From: CAZOEL01 sp964578835 | GTDB lineage: Bacteria; Desulfobacterota; Syntrophobacteria; Syntrophobacterales; Syntrophobacteraceae | Length of the DNA stretch: 64,000 bases | Assembly: GCA_964578835.1 (NCBI GenBank) | Contig: CAZOEL010000017.1 | Coordinates: 1 to 64,000 of the forward strand | Reading direction: 5' to 3' | Shown: piece after piece, positions 44,813-54,997 of the stretch | Numbering within the stretch: position 1 is the first letter of the stretch | How the letters are laid out: each line of letters opens with the position of its first letter | Notes under the pieces: generated by a model | Databases searched by the model: none | What the model saw: the letters and a program-made list of their open reading frames with translations, nothing else | Told to the model about the DNA's origin: nothing | Program-made: the position numbers and the translations under genes

Positions 44813-45035
44813 CTTCCCGCCTTTGCATTCGCATCCGATGAAGCTCTCGCAAGTCTATGCGCGCCCGGTTCCGCCTTCCATCGCCCCCCGACCCCATCGA
44901 GAATTAGACCATGAACAGCGGCATAAACTTCATTCATCGAAGCCGCAACCAGAACCTCGGGAATAATTTATTGCGCGCTTGATGCCTTACGCCGGATGAT
45001 GGATAATAATAATTTGGATCTACGGTAACTCAACG

Positions 45036-45074
45036 AAGAGCAGAGGATGCAAATGGATGGCTCTGCTCTTTTTT
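45036..45074 (+). terminator. Rho-independent terminator
   Basis: AAGAGCAGAG (45036-45045) pairs perfectly with CTCTGCTCTT (45061-45070) and runs into a TTTTTT tract. It lies between the SprA-type gene and the SNF2 helicase, so these are separate transcription units. Confidence 0.75.
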
Positions 45075-45107
45075 CCAATTTCCATATCATGATTAGTTGA
45101 ATGCGAG

Positions 45108-48100
45108 ATGAAAGAGATGCAGGACGCCTCTTCGATAAGGAATAAACTCATCGCTTTGCACGAGAAGCTGTCTCCTCTGGATCAGGCCCTTCTACAGATT
45201 GCCGCCGTGATTTATGAACCGACGGATGCCGCCACCATATTCAAAATCCTGAAGGAAGCCAAGCTTACTTTTCCAGATGTTGATATTACCGGCGTTGAGC
45301 TCGTTAAAGCCCGCCTCTCGAGGCTTCAGGACCTTAAATTTCTTGGCGGAAAGAATCAATGCCACCAGGCTTTCATAGAAATCGCCTGCCGAAAGGCTCT
45401 GGCCATACCGGTCATTTCTACGCAGGGAGAGAAGATCACGAACCTGGAGCTCCCTTCCGCGTGGTCGCGGCCCAAGGCTGGAGCTGTCTGCTTTTCATGC
45501 CGGAAACCGCTCTCCGATCTCGCCCTCGAGAATTCATTCGGTTTCACATGTCTTTCCTGCGTCGATAGCGAGCTAGAAGCTCTGGCGGCAAAGGAGGACC
45601 TCGCCAACTGGTCTATTTCAAGGCTCAAGAAGGCTCTCTCTTCCGAAGGCGATTTATTTTCCCGATTGACCGTACTCTGGAGATTTAACGAGGCGGTCGC
45701 AATAGTCGCCGCGCGAATCCCATCGGAAGTGGAAGCATTGCTTGCTCTGGCAGTCCGCAATATCGGACATGCCGACGGACATCCGATGGAGCAGACAGTC
45801 CGTCAGGCGGCTTTGAACGCTTGCCACAAGCAAGGACAGAATGTCCTTCCGCACATATTCAATCAACTAACCAAAGAGCCCTGGCAGTTTTATATCAATG
45901 CAATCATGCTCGCGGCCGCCCTTTCATCCCATGACGAGAAAGTCGTCAAGCTTCTCGAGGAAGCTTCCCGGGATTCCAATGCGGAAGTGAGGAAGCGCGC
46001 GCTCCTCTTTGTCACGAGCAAAAAAAGCTCATGGTCCGGAAGGCTTGCCAATCTTCTCCTCACCGAGCCGGACCCGGCGCTTGCGAACAAAAGTTACGCC
46101 ACATTGAAAAGATATGCGGAGAATCGGCGCAAGCACTCTGACGAGGCCCAGTCTCACTCCCCTTCCAATCGCTTCGAGCTGATCGCTCGTTGCGTCCAGG
46201 AAAATTTACCGGCGCGGTGGTCTTACTACGACAAATCCGAAGAATCCTGCCGGCGAGTTATGAGGGAACTGCGAATCGCTTTATATACTCAAGATATGGA
46301 GCTGCTTCGCCAGTCCTACGATCACATTGTGCGACGCTGCCCCGACAGCTACTCAAAGCCGGAGCCATTGGCGAGGATCTGCACTAATCCTTTCGATCCC
46401 ATATGGTTCAAGTCTCTAAGCGTGAGCCTCCAACGGGAGGCTCTGGTCGAAATATTTTACAATGCGGCCTTCACCCTCTCCGCAGATGCGGAGCCCCTTA
46501 GCTATGCGCTTGATGGAGCGTTTCTCGATACGTTATCCGAGGCGCAAAAACCCAGCTTCTATCACCACCTCGTCTCCCGTTTGATCTTGGGAGGAAGACT
46601 CGTCGAAGCGCGGAAGCTCATTGAAGAGATGGAAAAACAATCCGAGATTCTTTTCGGAATGAGAGGATGGGTCTATCTGCTGGAGGGAAAAGAAGACGAA
46701 GCTTTGGCGTCTTTCGCGAAAGACCTCAAGGCGCTGCAGGCAAGGATGAAGAAAAGGAGCTTCTACTTTGGAGGCTTTGAAGGCTTCGTTTATATCTTGG
46801 CTCTTTTGCTTCGCGAAGATCCGGGCCTTTATGCAACGATGCAGAGCCTTATAGATTCGGCGACGATGAGCTCTAACGGAAATTCTTTCATGCTCACGGA
46901 ATATAAGTCTCTCAGAGCTGTTGCGTTCAGCCAGCGCGCGGAGGTTGATGCGGCCAGGAAGATCACCTCAAAGCTTCCGAAGAACGCAGGCGGCCTCCGA
47001 ACGTTCATTCATGCGCTCATTGTTTTCTGGAGCCAAGGAGAGATCGATGAGGAGCGGACCGATGCGTTGAGCGAAGTTTTTGTGAGGGCCAGGGAAATCG
47101 GGCTTGACTGGATTGCCGTGGAAAGCGCCGAGCTCCTTTGCCGCACAGAGGGAGAAACCCCGGTGCGGCGAAACTACATCGAAAGAATGTGCAAAGAAAC
47201 CGGGATTACTCCGATTGTCTCTCGAATCCGAATCGAAGAAATGTGGAAGAGGCGGCTTCGCGCGTTGGTTCAGACGACGGCCCCGCCCGTTCAGCAGATA
47301 GAGTCTCCGCAGGAAGTCAGCTCGAGGCTGGTATGGCTTGTCAGTCTTGAAAACGACTCTCTTGCCCTAAATCCAGTCGAGCAGAAACGCTCCGCGAAAG
47401 GCTCCTGGACCAAAGGACGTCCAGTTGCTCTAAGCCGTCTGTTCGGAGAGCCCAGGCCCGACTATCTCACGCCAAGGGACCACGCCATCTGCAGCGCCAT
47501 AGAGCGTGAGGGGCGTTACAGCTATGTGACTCATCGGATAGACATGGCGAAAGCCTTACCAGACGTTATCGGCCACCCACTGCTCTTTCTTGCCGAAGCC
47601 CCCGAGGTTCGCGTAGAGGTGGCGCGCGGAGAGCCCGAAGTCCTTGTAACCCAGGAAGGACAAGACCTGGTTATCCGCTTCTCGCCCGAGAAGACAGACT
47701 CCCGTCTGGTCGTGATCCGGGAAACGCCTACCCGGTTCAAGGTGGTGGAGCTTACCGAAGAGCACAGAAATATTGCGAGAATTCTCGGTGCTGAGGGACT
47801 CTCTGTTCCAGCATCCGCATCGAAAGATGTTCTTGAAGCAATAGCCGGCATATCTTCTCATGTAACAGTCCATTCGGCAATCGGAGGCTCAGCGAGCGAG
47901 ATCATCGAAGCCGAAGCCGACTCCACTCCCCACGCACACCTGGCGCCATCGGGCTCGGGATTTCGGCTCGAGCTGTTCACGCAGCCGTTAGGTCCGGGAG
48001 GCCCCTATCTCAAACCGGGACGGGGAATGGAGAACATCATTTCGGAAGTGGATGGCCGATTGCTCCATACCAGACGCGATCTCAAACGCGAAGAGCAGCG

Positions 48101-50045
48101 GGCGGAAATTGTGGAGACAGTATGCGCGTCGCTCGCCACTCTTGGGAGCATCGAGCGCTCTTGGCTTCTGAATGATCCACAGGAGTGTCTGGAAGTTCTT
48201 TTTGACCTCCGCGCCATGCAGGAGCGAGGAGAAGTCGTTGTCGAGTGGCCCGAGGGAGAGAAGCTCAAGCTCACTCGGGAAGCCTCGTTTAACCAACTAC
48301 GGCTGACTGTTCGCGAAAAGACTGACTGGTTTGAGATAACCGGAGACCTTCAGGTGGAAGAAGGCCGGGTCGTCGATATGAAACGACTTCTGGAAGCGAT
48401 GCAAGCTTCGAAATCGCGCTTCATCCCTCTTGAGGAAGGGGAGTTCCTCGTGCTCACCCGCGAGCTTCAAAGACGTCTCGAAGAGCTCGAGCTTTACGCG
48501 CAAAAGCATGGCAAGGATTTGCGCCTGCACCCGCTGGCCGCGCTTGCCGTTCAGGACTTCATGGACCGGCTTCCGCATCTCGACGCCGATGAAAGCTGGA
48601 AGAGGAGAATCGAAGGCATTCGAGCAGGTCTTAGCCTCATCCCGCAAATCCCATCCACATTCAAAGCCGTGCTCCGAGATTATCAGATAGAAGGGTTCCA
48701 GTGGCTCGCAAGGCTGGCTCATCTTGGCCTCGGGGCGTGTCTTGCCGACGATATGGGACTTGGCAAAACCATCCAGGCTCTGGCAATACTATTGAAGCGC
48801 GCCCCTGATGGACCCAGCCTGGTGGTGGCCCCCACGTCGGTTTGCATGAACTGGGTGAGCGAGGCGAACCGTTTTGCGCCAACCATCAATGTAAACCTCC
48901 TGGCAAACGGGAACAGGGAAGATCTCATCCGAGGCTTGGGTCCCATGGACCTGCTCGTAACCAGCTACGGACTCATGGCGCAGGAAACTGAATTGCTCTC
49001 CTCGGTTGAATGGAGCTGCATCGTTCTAGATGAAGCTCAGGCCATAAAGAACATCGCCACCAAAAGAACGCAGGCCGCCATGAGTCTTAAGGGCGGATTC
49101 AAGATGATCACAACTGGAACTCCGGTCGAAAATCATCTAAGCGAGCTCTGGACGCTTTATAACTTCATAAATAACGGTCTTCTTGGCTCCAGGCAAAAAT
49201 TCAACGAGCGTTTCGCCATTCCCATCGAACGTTACAACGACCGTGATGCAAGAACGCGCCTCAAGAAGCTAATACAGCCTTTTATCTTGAGGCGCACCAA
49301 GGCCCAGGTGCTCGAGGAGCTGCCACCCAGGACCGAAGTATCTCTCCAGGTTGAGTTGAGCGAAGAGGAAAAAGCCTTCTACGAGGCTCTAAGACGGCAG
49401 GCCCTCGAGCGGCTCTCCCTCGATGACGCCCCGGCGGCGCAAAAGCACATCAAGATTTTGGCGGAAATCATTCGGTTGCGCCAGGCCTGCTGTCATCCCC
49501 GCATGGTCGCGCCCGAAAGCCCTCTTTCCAGCGCCAAAATCGCCCTCTTTGGCGAGATCGTATCGGAGCTTATGGAAAACGGGCACAAGGCTTTGGTCTT
49601 CAGCCAGTTTGTGAGCTTCCTCGGGCTCATTCGGGAATACCTCGACTCCCGGGGGATCGACTACCGTTATCTAGACGGCTCTACGCCTCCAGCGGAAAGA
49701 AAAAGACAGGTGGATCTCTTCCAGGCGGGACACGGCGATCTTTTCCTCATAAGCCTCAAGGCGGGCGGACTCGGACTGAACCTTACGGCTGCAGATTACG
49801 TCATCCACATGGACCCGTGGTGGAATCCCGCGGTCGAGGATCAGGCCTCGGATCGAGCCCACCGCATCGGGCAGCTCCATCCGGTCACTGTATATCGGCT
49901 GGTGACTCAAAACACCATTGAAGAGAAGATCATCAAGCTCCATCAAGAAAAGCGGGATCTCGCGGGGAGCCTCCTGGACGGGAGCGACATCAGCGGCAAG
50001 ATATCCGCCGAAGAGCTGCTGAACCTCATATCGGGCAGGGAGTGA
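45108..50045 (+). CDS. Very large SNF2-family DEAD/DEAH-box helicase
   Basis: Swi2/Snf2-type ATPase of 1645 residues, much longer than typical bacterial members. Residues 1-110 are winged-helix-like. Cys128, Cys131, Cys148 and Cys151 (CFSC and CLSC) form a zinc ribbon. About 155-800 is helical repeat sequence (HEAT-like, then TPR-like). About 1185-1645 is the helicase: ADDMGLGKTIQALAIL (motif I), DEAQAIKN (II), TGTPVENHLSELW (III), and in the second lobe YRYLDGSTPPAERKRQV and LKAGGLGLNLTAADYVIHMD with RAHRIGQ (VI). All ATPase motifs are intact. Bacterial SNF2 proteins act on DNA or RNA polymerase, and some are in defence islands; no defence partner is adjacent here. No clear ribosome site; ATG 45117 is an alternative. 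Confidence 0.9.
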   Translation: MKEMQDASSIRNKLIALHEKLSPLDQALLQIAAVIYEPTDAATIFKILKEAKLTFPDVDITGVELVKARLSRLQDLKFLGGKNQCHQAFIEIACRKALAIPVISTQGEKITNLELPSAWSRPKAGAVCFSCRKPLSDLALENSFGFTCLSCVDSELEALAAKEDLANWSISRLKKALSSEGDLFSRLTVLWRFNEAVAIVAARIPSEVEALLALAVRNIGHADGHPMEQTVRQAALNACHKQGQNVLPHIFNQLTKEPWQFYINAIMLAAALSSHDEKVVKLLEEASRDSNAEVRKRALLFVTSKKSSWSGRLANLLLTEPDPALANKSYATLKRYAENRRKHSDEAQSHSPSNRFELIARCVQENLPARWSYYDKSEESCRRVMRELRIALYTQDMELLRQSYDHIVRRCPDSYSKPEPLARICTNPFDPIWFKSLSVSLQREALVEIFYNAAFTLSADAEPLSYALDGAFLDTLSEAQKPSFYHHLVSRLILGGRLVEARKLIEEMEKQSEILFGMRGWVYLLEGKEDEALASFAKDLKALQARMKKRSFYFGGFEGFVYILALLLREDPGLYATMQSLIDSATMSSNGNSFMLTEYKSLRAVAFSQRAEVDAARKITSKLPKNAGGLRTFIHALIVFWSQGEIDEERTDALSEVFVRAREIGLDWIAVESAELLCRTEGETPVRRNYIERMCKETGITPIVSRIRIEEMWKRRLRALVQTTAPPVQQIESPQEVSSRLVWLVSLENDSLALNPVEQKRSAKGSWTKGRPVALSRLFGEPRPDYLTPRDHAICSAIEREGRYSYVTHRIDMAKALPDVIGHPLLFLAEAPEVRVEVARGEPEVLVTQEGQDLVIRFSPEKTDSRLVVIRETPTRFKVVELTEEHRNIARILGAEGLSVPASASKDVLEAIAGISSHVTVHSAIGGSASEIIEAEADSTPHAHLAPSGSGFRLELFTQPLGPGGPYLKPGRGMENIISEVDGRLLHTRRDLKREEQRAEIVETVCASLATLGSIERSWLLNDPQECLEVLFDLRAMQERGEVVVEWPEGEKLKLTREASFNQLRLTVREKTDWFEITGDLQVEEGRVVDMKRLLEAMQASKSRFIPLEEGEFLVLTRELQRRLEELELYAQKHGKDLRLHPLAALAVQDFMDRLPHLDADESWKRRIEGIRAGLSLIPQIPSTFKAVLRDYQIEGFQWLARLAHLGLGACLADDMGLGKTIQALAILLKRAPDGPSLVVAPTSVCMNWVSEANRFAPTINVNLLANGNREDLIRGLGPMDLLVTSYGLMAQETELLSSVEWSCIVLDEAQAIKNIATKRTQAAMSLKGGFKMITTGTPVENHLSELWTLYNFINNGLLGSRQKFNERFAIPIERYNDRDARTRLKKLIQPFILRRTKAQVLEELPPRTEVSLQVELSEEEKAFYEALRRQALERLSLDDAPAAQKHIKILAEIIRLRQACCHPRMVAPESPLSSAKIALFGEIVSELMENGHKALVFSQFVSFLGLIREYLDSRGIDYRYLDGSTPPAERKRQVDLFQAGHGDLFLISLKAGGLGLNLTAADYVIHMDPWWNPAVEDQASDRAHRIGQLHPVTVYRLVTQNTIEEKIIKLHQEKRDLAGSLLDGSDISGKISAEELLNLISGRE

Positions 50046-50061
50046 GCTAAAAGAAAAGCTT

Positions 50062-51195
50062 TTACGGGGAAGAATGCTCCAAAGGATTGAGAAAATACTT
50101 ATAGCGATGCTTCCCGATGTTGCAGTAAATCTCATAGGAAATCGTGCCGCAGAGATCTGCTATTTCCTCAGCGCTGATTCGCTCCTCGCCTTGAGACCCC
50201 AGGAGAACGACCTCGTCGTCTTCTCTTGCTTCGGGAATTCCCGTAACATCCACAGTGACCATGTTCATCGAGATGCGGCCGACGACCGGGGCGCGTTTGC
50301 CGCGAATGAGCACTTTAGCGCGGTTGGACAGGATTCGCGGATACCCGTCGTCGTAACCCACGGGGATGGTCGCTATCCGAACCGATCTCTGAGTCACGAA
50401 GGTCCTTCCATAGCCCACAGCGTGGCCCGCGGGTAGCGTTTTAACCTGGATGACCTTGGATTTGAAGCGCATTACGGGACGAAGATCCGCTGGAAAGTGA
50501 AGACATTTTGACGGCTGGGAGCCGTAGAGCATGATGCCGGGTCTCGCTAGCTCAAAATGAGCGTTTGGAAGATCCATGATCCCGGCGCTGTTGGCAATGT
50601 GCGCGTAGAGACGTGAAAATCCACGGGAGATGAGCATTCGCACGGTTTGCCCAAAAAGCTCCACCTGACTTTCGCAATAGGACTTATCCGCTTCGTCCGC
50701 TTCCGCGAAGTGAGACAGAACGCCTTCAATCTCTATTCCCGGCAATGTCGACAGCTCATTTATAAAGCTTGGCAGGTCCGGAAATGTCACGCCGAGCCGA
50801 CCCATTCCCGTATCGACTTTGAGATGCACTCGCGCGGGCAGGTTGAGGCGCAAAGCCGCTCGACTGAGCATCCTCGCATGATCGAGTCGGAAGAGAGCCG
50901 GCCTGATCTCGAGCTGCAGAGCTTCTTCCATCTCGGCAACCTCCAGGCCAAGGAGGACGATAATGGGCGCTCGGATTCCCGCAGAACGAAGCTCCTTAGC
51001 CTCCCAATACTTGCTCACGGCCAGAAACGAGACTCCGCATGCGGTCAACTCGCGGGCCACGGGAATCATCCCGTGGCCGTACGCGTCTGACTTGACAACG
51101 CCAACAATGCCGGAGCTCTGCGTAAGGCAGGATCTGGCTTGAGAGAGATTGTGCCTCAAAGCGGCAAGATCGATTTCCACCCAGCTTAAAGGCAT
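50062..51195 (-). CDS. alr: Alanine racemase
   Basis: PLP enzyme that makes D-alanine for peptidoglycan; 377 residues. PLP-binding Lys35 is in VGVVKSDAYGHGM. The barrel motifs include HLKVDTGMGRLGV and ARPGIMLYGSQP, and the C-terminal domain carries RISMNMVTVDVTGIPEAR. It converges with the SNF2 helicase gene with 16 bp between the stops. Start ATG 51195 has GGAGGAAAG upstream on the minus strand. Confidence 0.95.
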   Translation of the reverse strand: MPLSWVEIDLAALRHNLSQARSCLTQSSGIVGVVKSDAYGHGMIPVARELTACGVSFLAVSKYWEAKELRSAGIRAPIIVLLGLEVAEMEEALQLEIRPALFRLDHARMLSRAALRLNLPARVHLKVDTGMGRLGVTFPDLPSFINELSTLPGIEIEGVLSHFAEADEADKSYCESQVELFGQTVRMLISRGFSRLYAHIANSAGIMDLPNAHFELARPGIMLYGSQPSKCLHFPADLRPVMRFKSKVIQVKTLPAGHAVGYGRTFVTQRSVRIATIPVGYDDGYPRILSNRAKVLIRGKRAPVVGRISMNMVTVDVTGIPEAREDDEVVLLGSQGEERISAEEIADLCGTISYEIYCNIGKHRYKYFLNPLEHSSP

Positions 51196-51353
51196 TCTTT
51201 CCTCCTGCCCTTCAGATATGCGAAAAATTACGGGGTATCAGGCGGCGCTCACAGGGGACGCCGAATATGCCCTCTTTGCATTCAAAATAAAATATGTTAG
51301 GCCTTTCCAAAACGAATGCAATGAAAAACTTAACGCGGAAGGATGCAGCAACC

Positions 51354-51554
51354 ATGTTAGAGGGTTATTTGTTCACGGTAGCCGGATTGATCTGTTTTTT
51401 TGAAGGGCTTCCATATCTTGCTTCTCCTGAGCAACTGAAGAAGTGGCTCCAGAAGATCACGTGCATGGAATGTAAGCACATGCGCCTTCTCGGCGGGCTG
51501 TTGATGGGCTTGGGACTCCTCTTCGTCTACTGGGGCCGCCGGCATGGAGGATAA
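51354..51554 (+). CDS. Small DUF2065 membrane protein
   Basis: Protein of 66 residues with two hydrophobic helices (LFTVAGLICFFEGLPYLASP, then MRLLGGLLMGLGLLFVYWG), the DUF2065 arrangement. ATG 51354 follows GGAAGGATGCAGCAACC. A longer frame reaches back to 51294 without a better site. It overlaps the queA start by 11 bp and is probably co-transcribed with queA and tgt. Function unknown; in many proteobacteria DUF2065 genes sit near hflC/purA instead. Confidence 0.75.
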   Translation: MLEGYLFTVAGLICFFEGLPYLASPEQLKKWLQKITCMECKHMRLLGGLLMGLGLLFVYWGRRHGG

Positions 51555-52623
51555 GGCAGAAATCGCCTACCGCCTTGACGACTACGACTATGTTCTGCCT
51601 GCCGAATTGATAGCCCAGGAGCCATCCGCCAGGCGTGAGAAATCCCGGCTTCTCGTATTGAATCGAAGCCGCGGCGAGGTTGAGCATTGCCTCTTCGAAG
51701 ATGTTGTCCGCTTTTTGCATAGTGACGACGTTTTGGTTGTCAACAATACGAAGGTCGTTCCGGCAAGGCTTTTCGGGACGAAAGAAACCGGCGGACGCAT
51801 CGAGCTTCTGATATTGGATCCCTATAAGGATGTAGATCTTGGGGCGCGGGATGGTTATACCTGCCTTGTGAAAGCATCCAAAGGAGCGAAGCCCGGAAGC
51901 CGCATTGCACTGGAGGGCGGCTGCGAAGCTGAAATTCTATCTTCGTTGGGCGATGGAAAGGCGCAGGTTAGATTTTTGGATGGAAAGCCCCTTTTGCATA
52001 CGCTCAACCGAATCGGACAGGTTCCGCTGCCCCCATATATTCGCCGCGACGCCGGCGCGAGCGCCACAGTTGACGACCTGCGCTCTTACCAGACCGTCTA
52101 CGCGAACAAACCCGGAGCTGTCGCCGCTCCGACAGCCGGGCTCCATTTCTCGGAAGAGCTCCTTGGAGCGCTCAAAAGACGCGGCGTCGATCTCGTAAAG
52201 ATTACGCTCCACGTTGGCTACGGGACGTTCTCCCCGGTGAGGGTGGAAGACATCCGCGAGCACTCCATGCACGAGGAATATGCGGAAATAGAGCGGGAAT
52301 CGGCCGAGCGCATCGAGAACGCAGCTAAAGAGGGGCGGCGCATTGTAGCCGTCGGAACAACGGTTGTGCGCGTCCTCGAGTGGGCCGCTTTACGGCTCGG
52401 CCGGATAACTGAATTCTCAGGATATTGTAATCACTATATTTATCCTGGATATCATTTCAAGATGGTCGATGCCCTCATCACCAACTTCCATTTGCCGAAA
52501 TCGACGCTTCTACTTTTGGTTTCCGCCTTCGCTGGGAGGGAGCCCATTCTAGGGGCTTATCGCGAGGCTGTGCGGGAAAGATATCGATTTTTCAGTTACG
52601 GCGATGCGATGCTGATCATATAA
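51544..52623 (+). CDS. queA: S-adenosylmethionine:tRNA ribosyltransferase-isomerase
   Basis: Transfers the ribosyl group of SAM to preQ1 in tRNA, forming epoxyqueuosine; 359 residues. Recognised by LPAELIAQEPSARREKSRLL at the N-terminus, VVNNTKVVPARLFGTKETGG, then QTVYANKPGAVAAPTAGLHF, ITLHVGYGTFSPVRVEDI and TNFHLPKSTLLLLVSAF. Followed 24 bp later by tgt, the enzyme that provides its substrate tRNA, so the queuosine pathway genes are co-transcribed. Confidence 0.96.
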   Translation: MEDKAEIAYRLDDYDYVLPAELIAQEPSARREKSRLLVLNRSRGEVEHCLFEDVVRFLHSDDVLVVNNTKVVPARLFGTKETGGRIELLILDPYKDVDLGARDGYTCLVKASKGAKPGSRIALEGGCEAEILSSLGDGKAQVRFLDGKPLLHTLNRIGQVPLPPYIRRDAGASATVDDLRSYQTVYANKPGAVAAPTAGLHFSEELLGALKRRGVDLVKITLHVGYGTFSPVRVEDIREHSMHEEYAEIERESAERIENAAKEGRRIVAVGTTVVRVLEWAALRLGRITEFSGYCNHYIYPGYHFKMVDALITNFHLPKSTLLLLVSAFAGREPILGAYREAVRERYRFFSYGDAMLII

Positions 52624-52647
52624 CTAACGGAATCTGCGGATCTGCTG

Positions 52648-53772
52648 ATGGATTTTGAAATCTTAGCGCAAGAGCCTTCCTGCGGAGCGAGACGGGGCCG
52701 TTTGACAACTCCGCATGGAATTATTGAAACGCCCGTTTTCATGCCCGTAGGAACCCTGGCTTCGGTAAAAAGCCTTTCTCCCGATGAACTGGAGGCGTTG
52801 GACGCCCGGATCATCTTGGGCAACACTTACCACTTATACCTCAGACCGGGCTCGGAGCGCATAGCCCGGCTTGGAGGTCTTCACAAGTTTATGCAGTGGA
52901 ATAGGGGCATTCTGACAGACAGCGGCGGATTTCAGGTTTTCAGCCTGGCCAGAATCAACAAGATTGAAGAAGAGGGCGTGATGTTTCAGTCGCACATAGA
53001 CGGATCTCGCCATATGATTCGCCCCGAGACCGCGATCGAAATCCAGATGCAGCTCGGCTCAGATATCGCCATGAGCTTCGATGAGTGCAATTCGTACCCG
53101 GTTTCGTACGAATACGCTCGCAATTCCATGCTGCGAACAGTGCGTTGGGCGAAGCGCTGCAAAGAGGCGCACACGCTGGAGGATCAGGCTCTCTTTGGAA
53201 TCGTGCAGGGCAGCGTCTTCCTGGATCTCAGAGAAGAGTGCCTGGCGCGGCTTATGGAAATCGGCTTCGACGGCTTCGCCATCGGGAGCCTGGCCGTTGG
53301 CGAGCCCAAAGAAGAGATGCTCGCAGTCCTCGACGCCATCACGCCGCGTCTCCCCTCGTCGCGCCCCAGATACCTCATGGGAGTTGGAACGTCCGAGGAC
53401 CTTGTGGAAGGAGTGCGCCGAGGCGTGGATATGTTCGACTGCGTCATGCCCACTCGCAACGCCCGAAACGGCATGCTTTTCACTTCCAGAGGCAGCATCC
53501 AGATAAAGAACGCTTGTTACGCAGATGACGAAAACCCCATAGAGCCCGAATGCGGCTGTTATACTTGCCGGAGGTTTTCCCGAGCCTATTTGAGACACCT
53601 TTTCATCGCCAAAGAGCTCCTTTCCTATAGACTCAACACCATCCACAATCTCTACTATTACCTTACTCTCATGAAGCAAATGCGCAAAGCGATCGAAGAG
53701 GCGGCATTCGGGGATTGGAGACGTCAGTTTTATGCCGTCCGAGACGTCAGCAATGGAGACGCATGTCTTTGA
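52648..53772 (+). CDS. tgt: tRNA-guanine transglycosylase
   Basis: Exchanges guanine 34 for preQ1 in tRNAs with a GUN anticodon; 374 residues. Catalytic aspartates are in LTDSGGFQVFSLA (base recognition) and VDMFDCVMPTRNARNG (nucleophile). The zinc site is CGCYTCRRFSRAYLRHLF with His in NTIHN. The substrate loop GFAIGSLAVGEP replaces the canonical GLAVGEP-preceding LIGG with IGSL, a small variation. Pairs with queA upstream. Confidence 0.96.
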   Translation: MDFEILAQEPSCGARRGRLTTPHGIIETPVFMPVGTLASVKSLSPDELEALDARIILGNTYHLYLRPGSERIARLGGLHKFMQWNRGILTDSGGFQVFSLARINKIEEEGVMFQSHIDGSRHMIRPETAIEIQMQLGSDIAMSFDECNSYPVSYEYARNSMLRTVRWAKRCKEAHTLEDQALFGIVQGSVFLDLREECLARLMEIGFDGFAIGSLAVGEPKEEMLAVLDAITPRLPSSRPRYLMGVGTSEDLVEGVRRGVDMFDCVMPTRNARNGMLFTSRGSIQIKNACYADDENPIEPECGCYTCRRFSRAYLRHLFIAKELLSYRLNTIHNLYYYLTLMKQMRKAIEEAAFGDWRRQFYAVRDVSNGDACL

Positions 53773-54001
53773 TGCTCACTGGAGAGATCTCCCCACCTCC
53801 GTTGATTGCTATGCGCATCTTAAGATTATGAGAGCCTGCAACTCTGCGTAATTGACTTTTATGAATATGCGATTATAAGGGTTACCAAAAGTGACAAGTA
53901 GGTCCGATTTTTGAAATCTTTTTTTGTTTGGCTTTTTCAAACGGGGAAGTCCCTCGAATATTGTGAGTTAGTATTTCAATAGAAGCCTAAGGAGCTCAAG
54001 C

Positions 54002-54973
54002 ATGAAACTCGTTTTTACCGCATGTGTCTCGATTTTTGCCTTTGCATTCCTTGCTGCGCACGTCTTTGCCGAAGATAAGAATTCGGATGGGCCGAAGGTA
54101 GCCTCCGTCAACGGCGCTGTCATCACTCAGACGGAGCTGGATAAGGAGGCAGGGCGCTTTGAACAGCAAATGGCCATGACCGGCCAACCTGCGAGCTCCG
54201 ATCAGCTTGCGGACATGAAGAAGAAGGTGCTGGAAGGCATGGTTAACCGTGAGCTTCTCGTACAGCAGAGCAAGAAGCTCGGAGTCAAGGTGGAGGACTC
54301 CGAAGTGGACGCGCAGTTGGCGTCTCTCAAGAAAAGATTTCCCAATGAGGCGGACTTTACGAACGCTCTCGGCAAGATGAACACTTCCGAAGAAGAGCTG
54401 AAGACGCAATTCCGCCGCGATATGACCATTAAGAAGATGATCGATCAGGAAGTCATGAGCAAAGTCAGCCTCTCCAATGAAGAGGCAAAGACCTTCTACG
54501 ATGGAAATCCCGATTTTTTCAAGATGCCGGAGACGGTTCGAGCAAGCCACATCCTTGTAAAGGTTGAATCGAACGAGAGCGAGGCCGATAAGGCCAAGGC
54601 GAAAGAAAAGATTAGCCAGATTCAAAAAAGAATCAAAAAGGGCGAGGATTTCGCCGCCGTCGCAAAGGAGACCTCCGACTGTCCCAGCGCGGCCAAGGGC
54701 GGCGATCTCGATTTTTTCCAAAAAGGACAAATGGTCAAGCCCTTCGAGGATGCGGCCTTCGCCTTGAAAGTCGGAGATGTCAGCGACATAGTCGAGACTC
54801 AGTTCGGCTACCATATCATCAAAGTGACGGACAAAAAGGACGCCAGCACTGCTCCCTTCGATGAGGTGAAAGAAAAAATCGAAGAGCATCTGAAGCAACA
54901 GAAATCCAATCAGCAAGTGACTCAATACATCGATCAGCTCAAGGCCGGAGCCAAAATCGAAATCGTGCAATAA
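54002..54973 (+). CDS. Parvulin-type peptidyl-prolyl isomerase (SurA/PrsA-like)
   Basis: Periplasmic chaperone/foldase of 323 residues. A cleavable signal is present (residues 1-23, LVFTACVSIFAFAFLAAHVFA). The SurA-N-like helical domain (about 32-155) begins VASVNGAVITQTELDKEAGR. A single parvulin domain follows (about 170-270): RASHILVKVES, GEDFAAVAKETSDCPSAAKG, GDLDFFQKGQMVKPFEDAAF and FGYHIIKVTDKK. Has one PPIase domain where SurA has two. It assists folding of exported proteins. Confidence 0.92.
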   Translation: MKLVFTACVSIFAFAFLAAHVFAEDKNSDGPKVASVNGAVITQTELDKEAGRFEQQMAMTGQPASSDQLADMKKKVLEGMVNRELLVQQSKKLGVKVEDSEVDAQLASLKKRFPNEADFTNALGKMNTSEEELKTQFRRDMTIKKMIDQEVMSKVSLSNEEAKTFYDGNPDFFKMPETVRASHILVKVESNESEADKAKAKEKISQIQKRIKKGEDFAAVAKETSDCPSAAKGGDLDFFQKGQMVKPFEDAAFALKVGDVSDIVETQFGYHIIKVTDKKDASTAPFDEVKEKIEEHLKQQKSNQQVTQYIDQLKAGAKIEIVQ

Positions 54974-54997
54974 TCCAAGCTTTCCATGCGCCTGACA

